In this document: positions 11,931-22,739 of the stretch, piece by piece
Numbering within the stretch: the stretch's first letter is position 1
Layout: every line of letters starts with the position of its first letter
DNA from: Azolla caroliniana
Taxonomy: Eukaryota; Polypodiophyta
NCBI GenBank assembly: GCA_043228905.1
Contig: JBHGNT010000008.1
Coordinates: 7,068,001-7,132,000 of the forward strand
Direction: 5' to 3'
DNA length: 64,000 bases
Translations under genes and position numbers: made by a program
The notes under the pieces: generated by a model
The model's database searches: none
Seen by the model: only the letters and a program-made list of their open reading frames with translations
What the model was told of the DNA's origin: nothing

Positions 11931-12290
11931 TAGGTCACCCTAGTGGTAAGTTGTTATGCTATTGATGTCTATGTCTTGGCTTCAATTCCCAATTTTCTCA
12001 TCTCTCTCTTGTTAGTGTCATGTAATAGCAAAACTTTATGTTAGTGCCATATTTCTTTTTTTCTTTTCTTATTATTAGAAATTAGGTCGACCTCGCGGTA
12101 AGTTGTCATGCTATTATTGCCTATGTCTTGGGCTCTATTCCCAAATTTCTCATATCCTCTCATCAGTGTCATGTCATGGCAAAATTTTATGTTAGTGACA
12201 TATTCCCTTCTTTTCTTTTTCTTTTTTGTTATTATAAATTAGCTCACCCTAGTGGTAAGTTGTTATGCTACTACGGCTTATGTCACGTTT
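11931..12290 (+). mobile_element. Three tandem SINE-like units (period 152-157 bp)
   Basis: Units begin at 11931, 12083 and 12240. Each starts TAGGTCACCCTAGTGGTAAG or a close variant, an A-box-like head followed by a degenerate B box (for example GGCTTCAATTCCC at 11978-11990). Units 1 and 2 also share a body containing CAAAA(C/T)TTTATGTTAGTG. Unit 3 is truncated. The head matches the SINE-like unit at 5.9 kb. Tandem arrangement is unusual for SINEs and suggests local duplication after insertion. Confidence 0.6.
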
Positions 12291-12750
12291 TCTTCATATT
12301 CTCAAATACACGTTTTATGAGTTTTTGAACGTTTGATTATAATTTATAATTGATTCAATCTCTATAGTTCATACTCATTTTTTTGTAAAGTTCTAAAGTG
12401 AGGAGTATAGAGATGTCTTGATTCTTAAGAAGCATCCCAAAGGTATGCATGTGATACAATGCAAATATTACAACCATACTTTTCTTTTTTTTCCAAAAAA
12501 TATTGCAATCATACTTATGTTGGTGGTTCACACTGGATTAAAGTTCACTTATTGGGACTGAGAGTGAATGAATATATAGTATAGACCATAGTCAATCCAA
12601 TCCAACTTTGAGATGATTTACCATACACGTTTGATTGAATCATTCTCAAATGCGAATGCACGCATGATATGTATGGTTCATTCTATGGCTATGGCCATTT
12701 TAGCTACATGTTAACTATAACAGTGTTTCCATTCCCATGCTTTCACCCTG
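12291..12750. other. Intergenic DNA ending in an AGCTAATT-family fragment
   Basis: No gene was recognised. The last part (about 12680-12750) is an inverted fragment of the dispersed AGCTAATTAGCT family (TTTCCATTCCCATGCTTTCACCCTGG matches the start of the copy at 5250 in reverse). It truncates the left LTR of gypsy A. Confidence 0.5.
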
Positions 12751-12968
12751 GCACAAAGGAACACATGTACACCATACATGTGTGCTAAAAGGGTGTCACA
12801 AAGGAACACATATAAACCACAACATAAAGGCATGCACTTGCACCAAAGGGACACCACATTTCCCCCCTGAGAGACCAAGGCGTTTTACGACATGAGGAAA
12901 GGACAGGTGCTAGAAGATGGGCCTAGGATGGCATAGGGCTTGATGTGGGCAACATGGGTGGAGGTGAA

Positions 12969-13113
12969 TTAGTCATTGGAATTGCATCGGAGCAAGTAAG
13001 TAGTGGATTTGATGGCACGAACTATGGTGAACGGGCTGATCCATCGATAGATGCGGGATTCACAAAGACCGCGGCGCTGGACCGGGAAGTAAACAAGGAC
13101 TTTGGTTCCATCA
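12969..13113 (-). pseudogene. Gypsy A integrase C-terminal remnant, last part
   Basis: Minus-strand frame with GTKVLVYFPVQRRGL and RIYRWISPFTIVRAI, which fits the post-core integrase region of Ty3 elements (VLVYFP, then W.SPF.I). It is cut at its upstream end by the copia B LTR at 13114. Confidence 0.65.
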
Positions 13114-13553
13114 TGTAAAAGAATACGTGTGCAGAAGCATGTGCGATAGACACCGAGTACACAGTTGGTTTCTAAAACTCGACAGTTAGGTAAACACAGA
13201 GAATGGATACAGAGTGGGAGAGAGAGAGACCGAGTAGAGCAGACAAGAATATTTTGATTACAAAAAGACTCAGTACTTCCAACAGTGCTCATAGTGCACT
13301 TTATATACAGGCCCTTGACGAGTGGACTGGCACAAGTACCGTCAGTACTTGAATGCTCATAAATGAGTCTGATGCTAATTCTACCTAGAATATTCATATT
13401 TACTATAAATAAGAATGTACTAGGCCCTCAATGGCCTTTTCGGATTTCATTCTACTTGGCACACCCAAATCGAACTCTATTCGATTCGGCTCTTCGGTTC
13501 TCAGGCCTCGTCTCTTCAGCCGATTCGGCCCATGTTGAGTTTGTCTCTCAACA
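13114..13553 (-). repeat. Copia B 3' LTR
   Basis: Pairs with 26171-26612. Differences are frequent (substitutions, small indels and a shorter GA run), so the insertion is old. It contains a TATA-like segment (TATATAAAGTGCAC on minus, near 13300). Confidence 0.9.
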
Positions 13554-14249
13554 CTCCCCCTCAAGCTCAACTTGAGGTCCCCCCGTGTCAGCTCCAATTG
13601 GTTCGTCATTCCAACCTCTCCTGGCGTCCCAATGCCTCGCTCGCACTCCATGTCCAATTCGGCCTTGCGTCCCACGACCCCTTCGGTACGGTACTCCTCG
13701 ACTGGTCTGTTTCTACGCACTTCGACCCTTACAGTCGTCTTGTCTGCTTCCAAGGCCCTTGTCAATTCCCTCACGGTCGCGGTATTTGCGCCCCTCGACC
13801 TGTTGGCTCCTCCATCTCGGCGTCAGCTTTGGCTTCCTTCTTATCCACTTGGCCTTTGTGTGATTCGGCTGGTCCAAATCACCTTCCACAATCGAATCGG
13901 TTAGTTCCGATTCGTTCTAGCTCTCATCCGAATAGGTTGTCTCCGATTTGTCCTTCTTAAGGCCCTTGACCACATCTGCCCATGTCTTGGTCTTGGCCTT
14001 CCCTTGGTTGGCTTTGTCCTTCTCGATTTTGCTGCTTCTCTTGCCCTTCTCGGCTTCACCACCCCTTGGTTTGGTTGGCTCTGGCTTCGGCTCTCCCTTT
14101 CAGCCACTCCCCTTGCATGTGACTAGTCCTTGCTTAGTCGATCTCCTTCCACATGTCCATGTGTCCTCGGCTTCTCCAGCCGATCTAGACGTTCCGACTT
14201 CTTAAGTTGCGCCGAAATCGAATTCTTCATCCGATTTGGCTTTTCGGCT
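13554..14249 (-). other. Copia B region between RNase H and 3' LTR
   Basis: About 700 bp separate the RNase H stop from the LTR, longer than the usual short 3' UTR (in copia E of this window it is about 190 bp). On the minus strand two frames (13901-14107, then 13403-13774 with 13403-13553 lying in the LTR) are rich in Arg, Glu and Lys (MAERESRSQSQPNQGVV, RALEADKTTVRVEVRR) and look like a broken basic ORF. An extra 3' gene or a captured sequence is possible. No transmembrane segment is seen, so there is no support for an envelope-like product. Confidence 0.35.
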
Positions 14250-15450
14250 TCACTCCTCCCCCCTCATGTTCAGCATAACGAGGTGTTGTATGCCAAGAAT
14301 GCCCGAGAATTGCCGCAACTTGTCTAGGCCAAGAGGTTTGGTGAAGATATTGGCCACCTGCCGATTAGTCAGAACATACACAAGTTCGACTTCACCAGAG
14401 AGGTAATGCTCGCGGATGAAATGATAGTGCACCTCGATGTGCTTGGTCCGGGCATGGAAGTCAGGGTTCTTTGCTAACTGGATGCTGCTAAGGTTGTCAT
14501 AGTATATGGTTGTTGGCTCGGACACCTCTACATGCAAATCCTTTAATGGCCTTTTGAGCCAAATCGCTTCGCATGTGGCGATAGCCGCCCCTCGATACTC
14601 GGCCTCAATGCTCGACAATGCCACTATCGGTTGCTTTTTACTGCTCTAGGCGATCGCAACGCTTCCCAACAAAAACGTGAATCCAAATGGTGACATGCAA
14701 TTGCCAGCATTTCCGGCCCAATCGGCATCTATGTAGCCAATTAACGCATCAACTACTTCTACCCGATACAGCAACGCCTTGTCCTTGGTGCCGATGATAT
14801 ACCTCAATATCCTTCGCGCACACTTAAGGTGTTCGGCCTTTGGCTGCGACATGAATTGATTGATCAAGGTGACCGGGTAACTGAGGTTCGGCCGAGTGAT
14901 CGTCATGTAAATGAGGCTTCTGACAATTTGTCGGAACCGTGTCAGGTCCCACGCCATTCCCGAATTTTGGCAAACTTTCACGTTTCTGTCCAGAGGGGTT
15001 GAGATGGACTTACAATCGACCATCCCGAACTTGAAGAGCATATTGAGCACATAATGGCGTTGGCTGATCAATATGCCTTTGAGTGTTTGGATCACTTCGA
15101 TCCCGAGGAAATAATGAAGGTCCCCCAGATCCTTCATTTCGAATGATGCCGCAAACTGAGACTTTACTTAGCCGATTTCTCCGAGGTCGACACCAGTGAG
15201 TACTAAATCATCAACATATAGCAGAAAGCTAATAGGTCTAGTCTGACTTCGCCAAATGAAGAACGAAGAGTTCGATTTTGATGGAGCAAACCCCATCTTA
15301 TGCAATCGTTGCGTGATCTTTGCGTTTTAGGCACATAGGGCTTGCTTGAGTTCATACAACGACTTCTTCAATGGGCAAATTGCCGAGGTGTTTTGTTCGG
15401 ATAGAAATCCGGGGGGTTATACCATGTACACTTGTTCCTCAAGATCACCT
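14250..15450 (-). pseudogene. Copia B RT C-terminal half and RNase H
   Basis: RNase H (14250-14624) shows SSIEAEYRGAAIATCEAIW and KNPDFHARTKHIEVHYHFI. The RT part shows MKDLGDLHYFLGIEV, the catalytic FLLYVDDLVLTG (about 15200-15230) and LEEQVYMVQPPGFL-type sequence near 15400, which appears on the minus strand as far as the chromovirus C boundary. Several in-frame stops break it. It continues at 22740 after C. Confidence 0.85.
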
Positions 15451-15771
15451 TGTAGGAACGCATGACCATATAATATCCCGTGGTGAGAATTTACCGTAGT
15501 ATTCTATACATGTGGATAAGTGTGAGGGTTAAACGAGAGTGTAAAGAAGGGGAGGATTACTTTTAATCCTCAGGATTGAGACAACCCATTAGGCCAAGTG
15601 TGAACTTGCCTTGGGGCCTTGGGTATCGCTATAAATAAGAGGCCTAGCTACCCTCGTTTCATCATCTTTTGACTACGTCGAGACTCTGTTTCGTGGTGGT
15701 TCAACTCTTGTAGTGAGCGCGCCAGCACCAGGTACGACTCGACGCCACGACAGTGATATGGGACGCCGATC
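15451..15771 (+). repeat. Chromovirus C 5' LTR (3' limit uncertain)
   Basis: Matches 21580-21909. Shared blocks include CATGACCATATAATATCC, GGATTACTTTTAATCCTCAGG, GGTATCGCTATAAATAAGAGG (a TATA box) and CCAGCACCAGGTACGACTCG. Substitutions are moderate. The true LTR may extend further into the AT-rich leader. Confidence 0.75.
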
Positions 15772-17009
15772 GAGGCTGAGGTTGTATATGGTCATATGTA
15801 ATTGTTTTTTCATTAATTCAATGATATTGTAGTGGTAATTAATTGGTTATATAAAACGTTTACATATGTGCACGAGGTCAATACCTCATTTGACATATAT
15901 TTAATATGTGATTATTGTCTCGATTTCATCATATGTTGGCTATTTGATGTTATGATTATTTTTAATATACGCCTATGTGGTCACATGTATACATATTTGA
16001 TCGTATATATCTGATAAATAAACATATGTGTATATTTGATATTACATGATTTCAATATCGAATGTTTTCCTTTTCGGGGAAAGGATTTTGGTGGCCGTCC
16101 TCACATTTTTGTGAGAATGGCGTTGTCACCATCCCTTTTTCAACAAATTTTTATTGTTGACATCCCCGTTGGTGACTTTGTTTTCGTTATGTAATGAAAC
16201 AATCTTCGCCACAATGGTGTTGGGAACATAGGGCTTGACCCACTTGATGTGAGGTCGCTCTTATGACACACATATCCAACCTCCCTCCCTCATTACATGT
16301 ATAGGATGCCACCATGAGATCATTCTTACGAAAGGCATTCGTAATGACGTAACCATGTGATGGGCCACGTGGGCCTACTATGAAAAGAGGGCTCATTTGG
16401 CTTGACCATTAGGTTGCATGTTGGCGTTTGCCATCGTAATTACGTGACTTGAGGTTAGGTAACATACCAACAAAGTTTGTGGTAAACAAGGGGGAAATAA
16501 GGACTCTTGACATATATGTTTCTTTTAAAAAAACATATATGGTCAAATGCCTCGCATATCTCTTATACGCATTAAATATTAAACATTCAAGAAGAGCAAC
16601 CTACTTGGTTGGCTATAGTGTTTAATGCATTTGTTCTCAAGGTCTCGAGTTCAAATATGATCAAGACCATACAACATCGTTGATACATATGGCTATAACA
16701 CATGTTTAGACTTGAGGTCTAAGTGCACTTCGGGGTCCTCGTAATAGGACTTAAAGAGCCGAAACCACATACGTGGGCACAGAAACAAAATAGTTTATTG
16801 TTAACATTTTCTTCGTGTATAAACTATTCATGACACGAACATCCATGGTTGAGCCTTGGGGAGCCGCCATGAAAAAATCGATATAGAGATCACATTCATT
16901 TGTCACCCCCATGGTTTTTAAAACACCTTTGTGTTACCATAGTAACCTGATCTTGAACCTTATCTCATACATCTAGAGGGGTATTGACGTGAGATCATGA
17001 TATCGATTA
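15772..17009 (+). other. Chromovirus C leader region, no gene
   Basis: About 1.2 kb between the recognisable 5' LTR and gag. It is AT-rich with many CATATG/ATATG words. I found no convincing primer binding site, which suggests that the LTR extends into this region or has decayed. A SINE-like A/B-box pair lies at about 16590-16665. Confidence 0.5.
16590..16665 (+). mobile_element. Possible tRNA-derived SINE-like head
   Basis: An A-box-like CTACTTGGTTGGCTATAG (16601-16618) is followed by a B-box-like CGAGTTCAAATAT (about 16646-16658) at tRNA-like spacing. No poly(A) tail or target duplication was identified, so this is a weak call. Confidence 0.35.
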
Positions 17010-18125
17010 ATGTTTGCCCATGATATGTTTACATCACGACATGATGTTATGACTATTTGTCTGACCTTATCCTATTTCTTTGCCAGAAATAATTATTCAA
17101 TGGCTCAAAATAACGACCCGATGTCATCCGCTCAAGCGGAAGGAACTCAAAGAAATCCTCCTAGACAAATGTCCATTGAGATGTATTTTTCACAAATAAG
17201 CCAATACCTTAGTTTCACCGCTCAAAAGATGACCGAACTTCAACAATCTCAAAGTGCTCTCGAGGCCGTGTCATTAGTTTACAACGTGAGACTAATAGAC
17301 CTGATGAGCGATAGGGTTAACCATCGTTTGTCATTAAGCCATTTATGGGAGAAAAAAAGGAAAGAACCGAAGAAGCAATCTACATGTGGCTGGGCCGATG
17401 GGAGTCTCATTTTGAGCGCTATCCCACGCCAAATAGTACGAAGATTGCATATGTCGGCTAAGAACTAGGGGGTAAGGCCGCCGCCGGGTGGTGTGGGCTC
17501 CGAACTTTGGGGAAATTGCCCGATACTTGGACAGATTTTGTCACAGTTTTTAAGGGCCAATTTCTCCAACCTCCCTCTCGAACTGAAGCAACACAAGCTT
17601 TAATGAACCTCTCTAGCAGAAAGTTTTCCTCGCTAGAAGACAATGTCCACCATGCTAGAACCCAAATCCAAAAATCGGGTCTAGAACGGGACAACTGGTT
17701 AATAGCTTGTTTTGTCAATGGCATCCCCAATTAAGACTATCATTGGATAGTGCACGATAAGGGTCCAAAATCCTTCGAAGAGGTCGTTGAAATAGTTCTT
17801 CACTATCAACGCACTTCGAAGAAGGACCATAACAAACCCAACGAAGCACCCGAGACTAAGCAGTCGCAATTCGCTGGGAAACACAAGACACCCAACGAAT
17901 TCATGGATCGTGATTGTAAGCGACAACATCCTTTTTGCGTATTCTGCAAAAAGAAGGGTCATACAAAAGAGCAATGTCGAAAGCTCCAACGAAAAGAGCA
18001 CGACAGCAAAACAAATGCTACAGGCCATAAATGTCAGATTCCTAATGTTCTTGAGGTCTATACACATCATTTAAGTAATTGTAAATGTTCATTCCCTCAC
18101 TATGTATTGGGACCCAATGATTTAC
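17010..18125 (+). pseudogene. Chromovirus C gag remnant
   Basis: Frames at 17010-17468 (AQNNDPMSSAQAEGTQRN, QISQYLSFTAQKMTELQQ), 17507-17734 (DTWTDFVTVFKGQFLQPPS, then NWLIACFVNGIP) and 17750 onward (EEVVEIVLHYQRT) form a chromovirus Gag. It ends in a zinc knuckle, CVFCKKKGHTKEQC (CX2CX4HX4C, about 17935-17980). Frameshifts near 17470 and 17735 disable it. Confidence 0.85.
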
Positions 18126-18709
18126 TACGTGCAAACGGGTATATCACTAGATCTCCTGTACAATTTTTGTTTGATTCGGGAAGCTCACACAACTTTGTGA
18201 ATGATCGTTTGGTTCAAATATAGGGAATCCAACCCACCATAAGTGATCACACCTATACGGTGCACTTGGCTAATGGAAGAGTACAATACATCAACGGGGC
18301 AATTCATTCATTGGGAATTTCTATTGATACTTATATAGAGGAAGTAGACTTCCATGTAATGAATCTTTGTACCACTGATGTAATACTAGGTTATCCCTGG
18401 TTCTATAATAAAAACTCTTCTTTATCTATTGATTGGGTTCATCATTCAATTACATTTGTACTGAACGATTCTACTCATTTTATTCAGTGTGTTAAAAAAC
18501 AATCTCTTTTGATTGTTTCCTCTCCATCAATATCCAAGTTGTCTTATTTGACTTTATTTTATTGTATACTTGATCCAGACATTTACATTTACAATATTGA
18601 TGATGTCTCAGTTCAATTATCATATTTTGAACAACAACAACTCGATGAAATCATAAATGATTTTCGTGATGTTTTTCCGAGTGAACTACCATATGGGTTA
18701 CCTCCATAA
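18126..18709 (+). pseudogene. Chromovirus C protease remnant
   Basis: The protease active site is at about 18170-18190 (LFDSGSSHNFVND), followed by a stop near 18222 and then VDFHVMNLCTTDVILGYPWF (the hydrophobic-LG flap partner motif) in 18260-18709. The intervening stop breaks the frame. It leads into the RT linker (DDVFPSELPYGLPP). Confidence 0.85.
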
Positions 18710-18769
18710 CGTAATATAGACCATCGTATAGATATTGTACCTGGGGTTGCACCAATAAGTATACCTCCT

Positions 18770-20059
18770 TATCGCTTAAGTCGATCCGAAGAGGATGAGG
18801 TATCTAAGCAACTCAATGACTATTTATGAATGGGTTATATACGTTATAGTAAATCTTCATGGGGTGCACCTGTTCTCTTGGTAAAAAAGAAAGAGGGCAC
18901 ATGGCGTATGTGTATTAATTATCGACGCCTGAATAAAGTGACGATCAAGAATTCATATCCATTGCCCCGGGCTGACGATCTAATTGACCGTCTCAAGGGA
19001 GCTCAGTATTTTACGAAACCTCATCTTCGTACGGGCTACCATCAAATTCGTATAAGTGAGGACGATGTTCCTAAAACGGCATTTCGTATGCGTTATGGCC
19101 ATTATGAGTTTTTGGTTATGCCTTTTGGTTTGATCAATGCTTCGGCCACATTTCAACAAGAAATGAATGAAATTTTCCGAGAACTTGGAAAATTTGTCGT
19201 TATTTTCTTGGATGATATTTTAGTTTATAGTCGTACATTAGAAGAACATTCTAAACATGTCCACTTTGTTTTACAAACATTGAGTGACAAACAGTTTTAT
19301 GTGAACATCTCAAAATGTGAGTTCTTCAAGAAATCAATTACTTATCTTGGACATCTCATAACCGAACGAGGAGTGGAAATTGATCCTTCTTGCATCGAGA
19401 AAATCAAGATTTGGCCCACTCTTCGGAATATTCGAGAAGTTCAATCATTCCTTGGTTTTGTCGGGTTTTTAGGAAAATCCCTTCGTAATTATTCCCAATT
19501 GACGACGATGTTTATTGATCTTCTAAAAGGTCAAACGCGTAAGTCTACAAAACCTATTGTATGGAATGCTACACTAGACCTCGCCTTTAAGGAACTCAAG
19601 GACCTTGTGTGCAAGGCTCCTTCACTTCTTTTACCCGATCCTTCAAAACCTTTTGAGGTTGAAACTGATGCAAGAGATTATGCTATAGGTGTTGTCTTAT
19701 ATTAAGATGGTAAACCAATAGCATTCAAGAGTAAGAAACTTGATTCTACTCAAATTCGGTATACAGTTCAAGAAAAGGAATTATTTGCAGTCATACATGC
19801 GCTCAAAACATGGCGTCATTATCTTTATGGAAATCGCTTTGTGGTAACTACGGACCACGAGTCCTTGAAATATTTTTGTGACCAACAAGACCTGAAAGGT
19901 CGTAAGACACGATGGGCTGATCTCATCCAAGACTTTGATTTTTCCATACAATATCATAAAGGTTCTATGAACACTGTCGCTAATGCACTAAGCCGCAGCC
20001 GTGAAGTTAACATGCTTAGCTTCACTGAAATAACATCAGATCTTCATGATCACCTTTGA
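18770..20059 (+). pseudogene. Chromovirus C RT and RNase H
   Basis: RT (18830-19705) is intact over about 290 codons: [42 protein letters not shown] and the catalytic [12 protein letters not shown]. RNase H follows: [14 protein letters not shown], then one TAA at 19703-19705, then KELFAVIHALKTWRHYL and VTTDHESLKYF, ending GSMNTVANALSRS. Only that single stop separates the RT and RNase H frames. Confidence 0.9.
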
Positions 20060-20207
20060 GGAAAGTGTCCTAATGACAGTTATTTTGCGAAATATTGGGC
20101 AAGAGTTGAGTCTGGAACAGACACCACCACATCCTCGAAGGAATACTTCCACATTGCTAACGGTATTGTCGAACGGTTCCATCGGTTCATTGGAGGTCAA
20201 CTAAAGA
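20060..20207 (+). pseudogene. Chromovirus C RNase H-integrase junction fragment
   Basis: The frame reads CPNDSYFAKYWARVESG then ERFHRFIGGQLK, a post-RNase H linker joined to late integrase sequence. The integrase zinc finger and most of the DDE core are missing, so an internal deletion lies here. It continues at about 20755 after the inserted 0.55 kb. Confidence 0.65.
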
Positions 20208-20754
20208 TGTAATATGCAGTTAAACATTTGTAAATACAAGACTAAAGCCTTGTATAATTTTGTGTTTACAAGGGTGTAAGTAAGAATTTGAACCTTGCAC
20301 CTCCTACATCAGAGCCACATGACTTACCATTAAGCCACGTCATGACTTTAGAGCTATTTTTTTATCATTGTACTTTTCATATGTAAAATCTCATACATGA
20401 GAGCTTGAATGAGTGACATGGTTATCATGCAACACAAGTAATACATGAGCGCCAAATGACAAACATGCATCTCATGCATTTTATGCATTACATGCGTGTC
20501 TTGCACCCTCACATGCATCATATACATGGGGGCATCTATAAAAGAGTGGATGAAGAAGAAAAAGTGGTGAGGTATGAATCAAGAAATTTAAAAGAAGAAA
20601 ATTTGTTACCCAATTAGTGATGTATCGTATTTCTCAAATCTAAAGTCAAAGGATCAAACTTAATCTCTCGCCATATCAATTGCTCTCAATCTAAAGTCAA
20701 GCGTTCAATTTTATCTCAATCTCTCTCTTTCAATCTATCTTAAATACTTTCTCA
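20208..20754 (+). mobile_element. 0.55-kb insertion, probably a solo LTR
   Basis: This block interrupts integrase between GGQLK and ASANFESFQSR. It is flanked by AAAG on both sides (about 20204-20207 and 20757-20760). It is AT-rich and contains a TATA box (TCTATAAAAGAG, near 20535). Termini of TG..CA type (TGTAATATG to TTTCTCA) are possible, but they do not line up exactly with the 4-bp flank match. A tRNA-like A/B-box pair lies inside (20284-20338, minus). Confidence 0.5.
20280..20340 (-). promoter_or_regulatory. tRNA-like A/B boxes (SINE-like)
   Basis: On the minus strand there is an A-box-like TGGCTTAATGGTAAGTC (about 20321-20337) and a B-box-like AAGGTTCAAATTC (about 20284-20296). Spacing is short for a full tRNA. 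This may be a decayed SINE within the inserted segment. Confidence 0.4.
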
Positions 20755-21593
20755 TGAAAGCTAGTGCAAACTTCGAATCCTTCCAGTCCAGAACCCCAGT
20801 GGTTCCGCCTCACGATCCACGCATAACAACGGATCTTCACAAGAACGTTGGTGCAAAACCAACAAAATGGGAACGTTACCTCCCAATTTTGAAGTTTGCT
20901 TATAACAACTCCAAGCATACGTCGACAGGATATAGTCCTTTTATGTTTATGTATGGTTTTCAGCCACGAGCCCCGATTGATGTTAATATCCATCATGATG
21001 AGTTGCAAAGTACGCAAAACTTTCTTCGGGATATGCAAGATATGTTGCATATTGCACGAGATAATATAAAAACAGCTCAAGATAGAGTGCGTTTTTATGC
21101 CGATCATCATAGGCAACCTCGTGTATTCAACCCTGGACAGAAGGTATTTTTACGTGTACCTCACAATTCTAAGTCATTGTCTAAGGGTAAGTGCGTTAAG
21201 TTAGCCCCACGGTTTTCTGGACCTTTTATAGTCCTCAAACGCATTGGGTCATCAGCCTATCGTCTCGCTCTTCCTAATGGTGTTGAAATTCATCTAATTT
21301 TTCATGTGAGTCATCTAAAAGAATTTCTAGGTTCTGGTGACAATACAGTTACAACTGAAAGTCTGGTTACTTCTGAAGAGTTATCTTCTAAACCACATGT
21401 ACCAAAAAGAATTCTCAATGTTAAAATAAAAAAATTATGTACTAAAGAAATCCAAGAATTTAAAATAAAATGGATGGATAAATCAATAAAAGATGCCACA
21501 TGGGAGCGCGAAAATTCTCTTAAAACTAACTTCCCTAACTTTCCATTGCAAGAGTGCAATGTTTTAAAGTGGGGGAGTATGTTACGGGCATGA
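20755..21593 (+). pseudogene. Chromovirus C integrase tail and chromodomain
   Basis: An uninterrupted frame gives the end of the integrase core (ILKFAYNNSKHTSTGYSPF), the GPY/F-type region (LAPRFSGPFIVLKRIGSSAY, VFHVSHLKEF-like) and a chromodomain-like C-terminus (PKRILNVKIKKL, FKIKWMDKSIKDATWERE). A chromodomain here defines the chromovirus branch and is thought to steer insertion to marked chromatin. The upstream catalytic residues are lost. Confidence 0.85.
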
Positions 21594-21909
21594 CCATATA
21601 ATATCCTGTGGTGAGAATTTATCGTAGTATTCTATACACGTGGATAAGTGTGAGGGTTAAACGACTTAGAGTGTAAAGAAGGGGAGGATTACTTTTAATC
21701 CTCAGGATTGAGACAACCCATTAGGCCAAGTGTGAACTTGCCTAGGGGCCTTGGGTATCGCTATAAATAAGAGGCCTAGCTACCCTCATTTCATCATCTT
21801 TTGACTACATTGAGATTCTGTTTCGTGGTAGTTCAACTCTTGTACCAAGCGTGCCAGCACCAGGTACGACTCGACGCCACGACGGTGGTATGGGACGCCA
21901 ATCGAGGCT
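21580..21909 (+). repeat. Chromovirus C 3' LTR (3' limit uncertain)
   Basis: Starts TGTTACGGGCATGACC directly after the polypurine tract and matches the left LTR to about 21909. Just beyond, a family D solo LTR begins, so the natural end cannot be seen. Confidence 0.75.
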
Positions 21910-21918
21910 CGAGTCCGT

Positions 21919-22609
21919 TGTCGTGTTGTTATGCGCGTGCATGGAGAACGAGGCGGGACCACCGGGGCCTCAGACCGAGAAATAACCGAATGAAGGGAGG
22001 GGAAGGACTCTTATGATGTAATTCACACGCGCACAGACCCACAGAATCACAGGAATTGCAATTAGCTACAGAACACCAGATGGAGACAGGACGAATGTTT
22101 AAGTATATATATATATAAATCAAGATGTTACAGCCGGTAAGCCGGTGAGTGATGGGCTCTGACGCCTACGCACACACGCACACACAGACAGAACGCGAGA
22201 TGGGGGCTCTACCGGGAGCACTCGGGCGTCCCGCGGAACAGAGTCAGCCCCCCGGAACCTGCACAAAACAATTATAGAGATGACAGGGGAGAGGAGAAGC
22301 GCTCGGTTCCAGTCTGGCAACACTTCCTCCTCCACCAAAAACGCCTGATCCCTTTTACAATACCTCTCCCTCTCTTTTATAGCCCCAGGAGGGAGGCCGT
22401 TACCACTCGTTACATCATGTTTATTCCCTATCCTTTCGGACAGGGATACGCCTCGATTTCCTCCCTACCGAACGCGTACTACCTAGGATTTCGCCTCAGG
22501 CGACTTATACCTACCTACGTACTATACAACAAAACTTGTGCCCACGTGTAAGGGCCGGTTTACGTACGTTATACCCGGTTTCCGCCTAGGGACGGTTTTC
22601 TCCACGACA
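21919..22609 (-). mobile_element. Solo LTR of gypsy family D
   Basis: On the minus strand it starts TGTCGTGGAGAAAACCG, like the family D LTR (TGTCGTGAAGAAAACCG). It ends AACAACACGACA, like D's AACCCCGACA. Shared blocks lie near the end (GGTCCCGCCTCGTTCTCC versus D's GTGGTCCCTCCTCC), and a TATA-like CTATAAAAGAGAGGG lies at about 22370. Flanks are CCGT and CCAT, a possible 4-bp target duplication that differs by one CpG transition. No internal D sequence is attached. Confidence 0.75.
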
Positions 22610-22739
22610 CCATCTCGATCCCTTCGCTCGAGGGTGGTCGGGTGGATTGGCACCCTTCTTTCTCTCTCTCTCCTTTCTATCTATCTATCTATCATTCTTT
22701 TCTCCTTATCATACGCTTACATTAGATCATATCACTAAT
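22610..22739. other. Short spacer with CTAT microsatellite
   Basis: Between the solo LTR and the point where copia B resumes. Contains CT-rich sequence and (CTAT)n at about 22674-22692. Origin unclear: it is neither copia B nor recognisable chromovirus C. Confidence 0.5.

Larger units (their letters stand above)
15451..21909 (+). mobile_element. Chromovirus C (Ty3/gypsy) inside copia B
   Basis: Direct repeats begin at about 15451 and at 21580, just after a polypurine tract (AAAGTGGGGGAG, about 21566-21577), and match for at least 320 bp. Gag, zinc knuckle, protease, RT, RNase H, integrase tail and a chromodomain-like C-terminus follow in gypsy order on the plus strand. The right boundary is unclear because a family D solo LTR and a deletion follow. 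Copia B resumes at about 22740. No target duplication was recovered. Confidence 0.82.

Noticed and set aside
5905-12290. tRNA genes at the A-box/B-box pairs
   Set aside because: The internal promoter words are present but no cloverleaf with paired acceptor and anticodon arms could be drawn. They are better called SINE-like.
12483-12501. A further LINE tail (T-run, CC, A-run)
   Set aside because: Only the homopolymers match. The adjacent AACTAATGGA word is missing.
13532-13960. Plus-strand ORF of 142 codons in copia B
   Set aside because: Pyrimidine-rich antisense of the copia 3' region, Ser/Pro/Leu-rich shadow composition.
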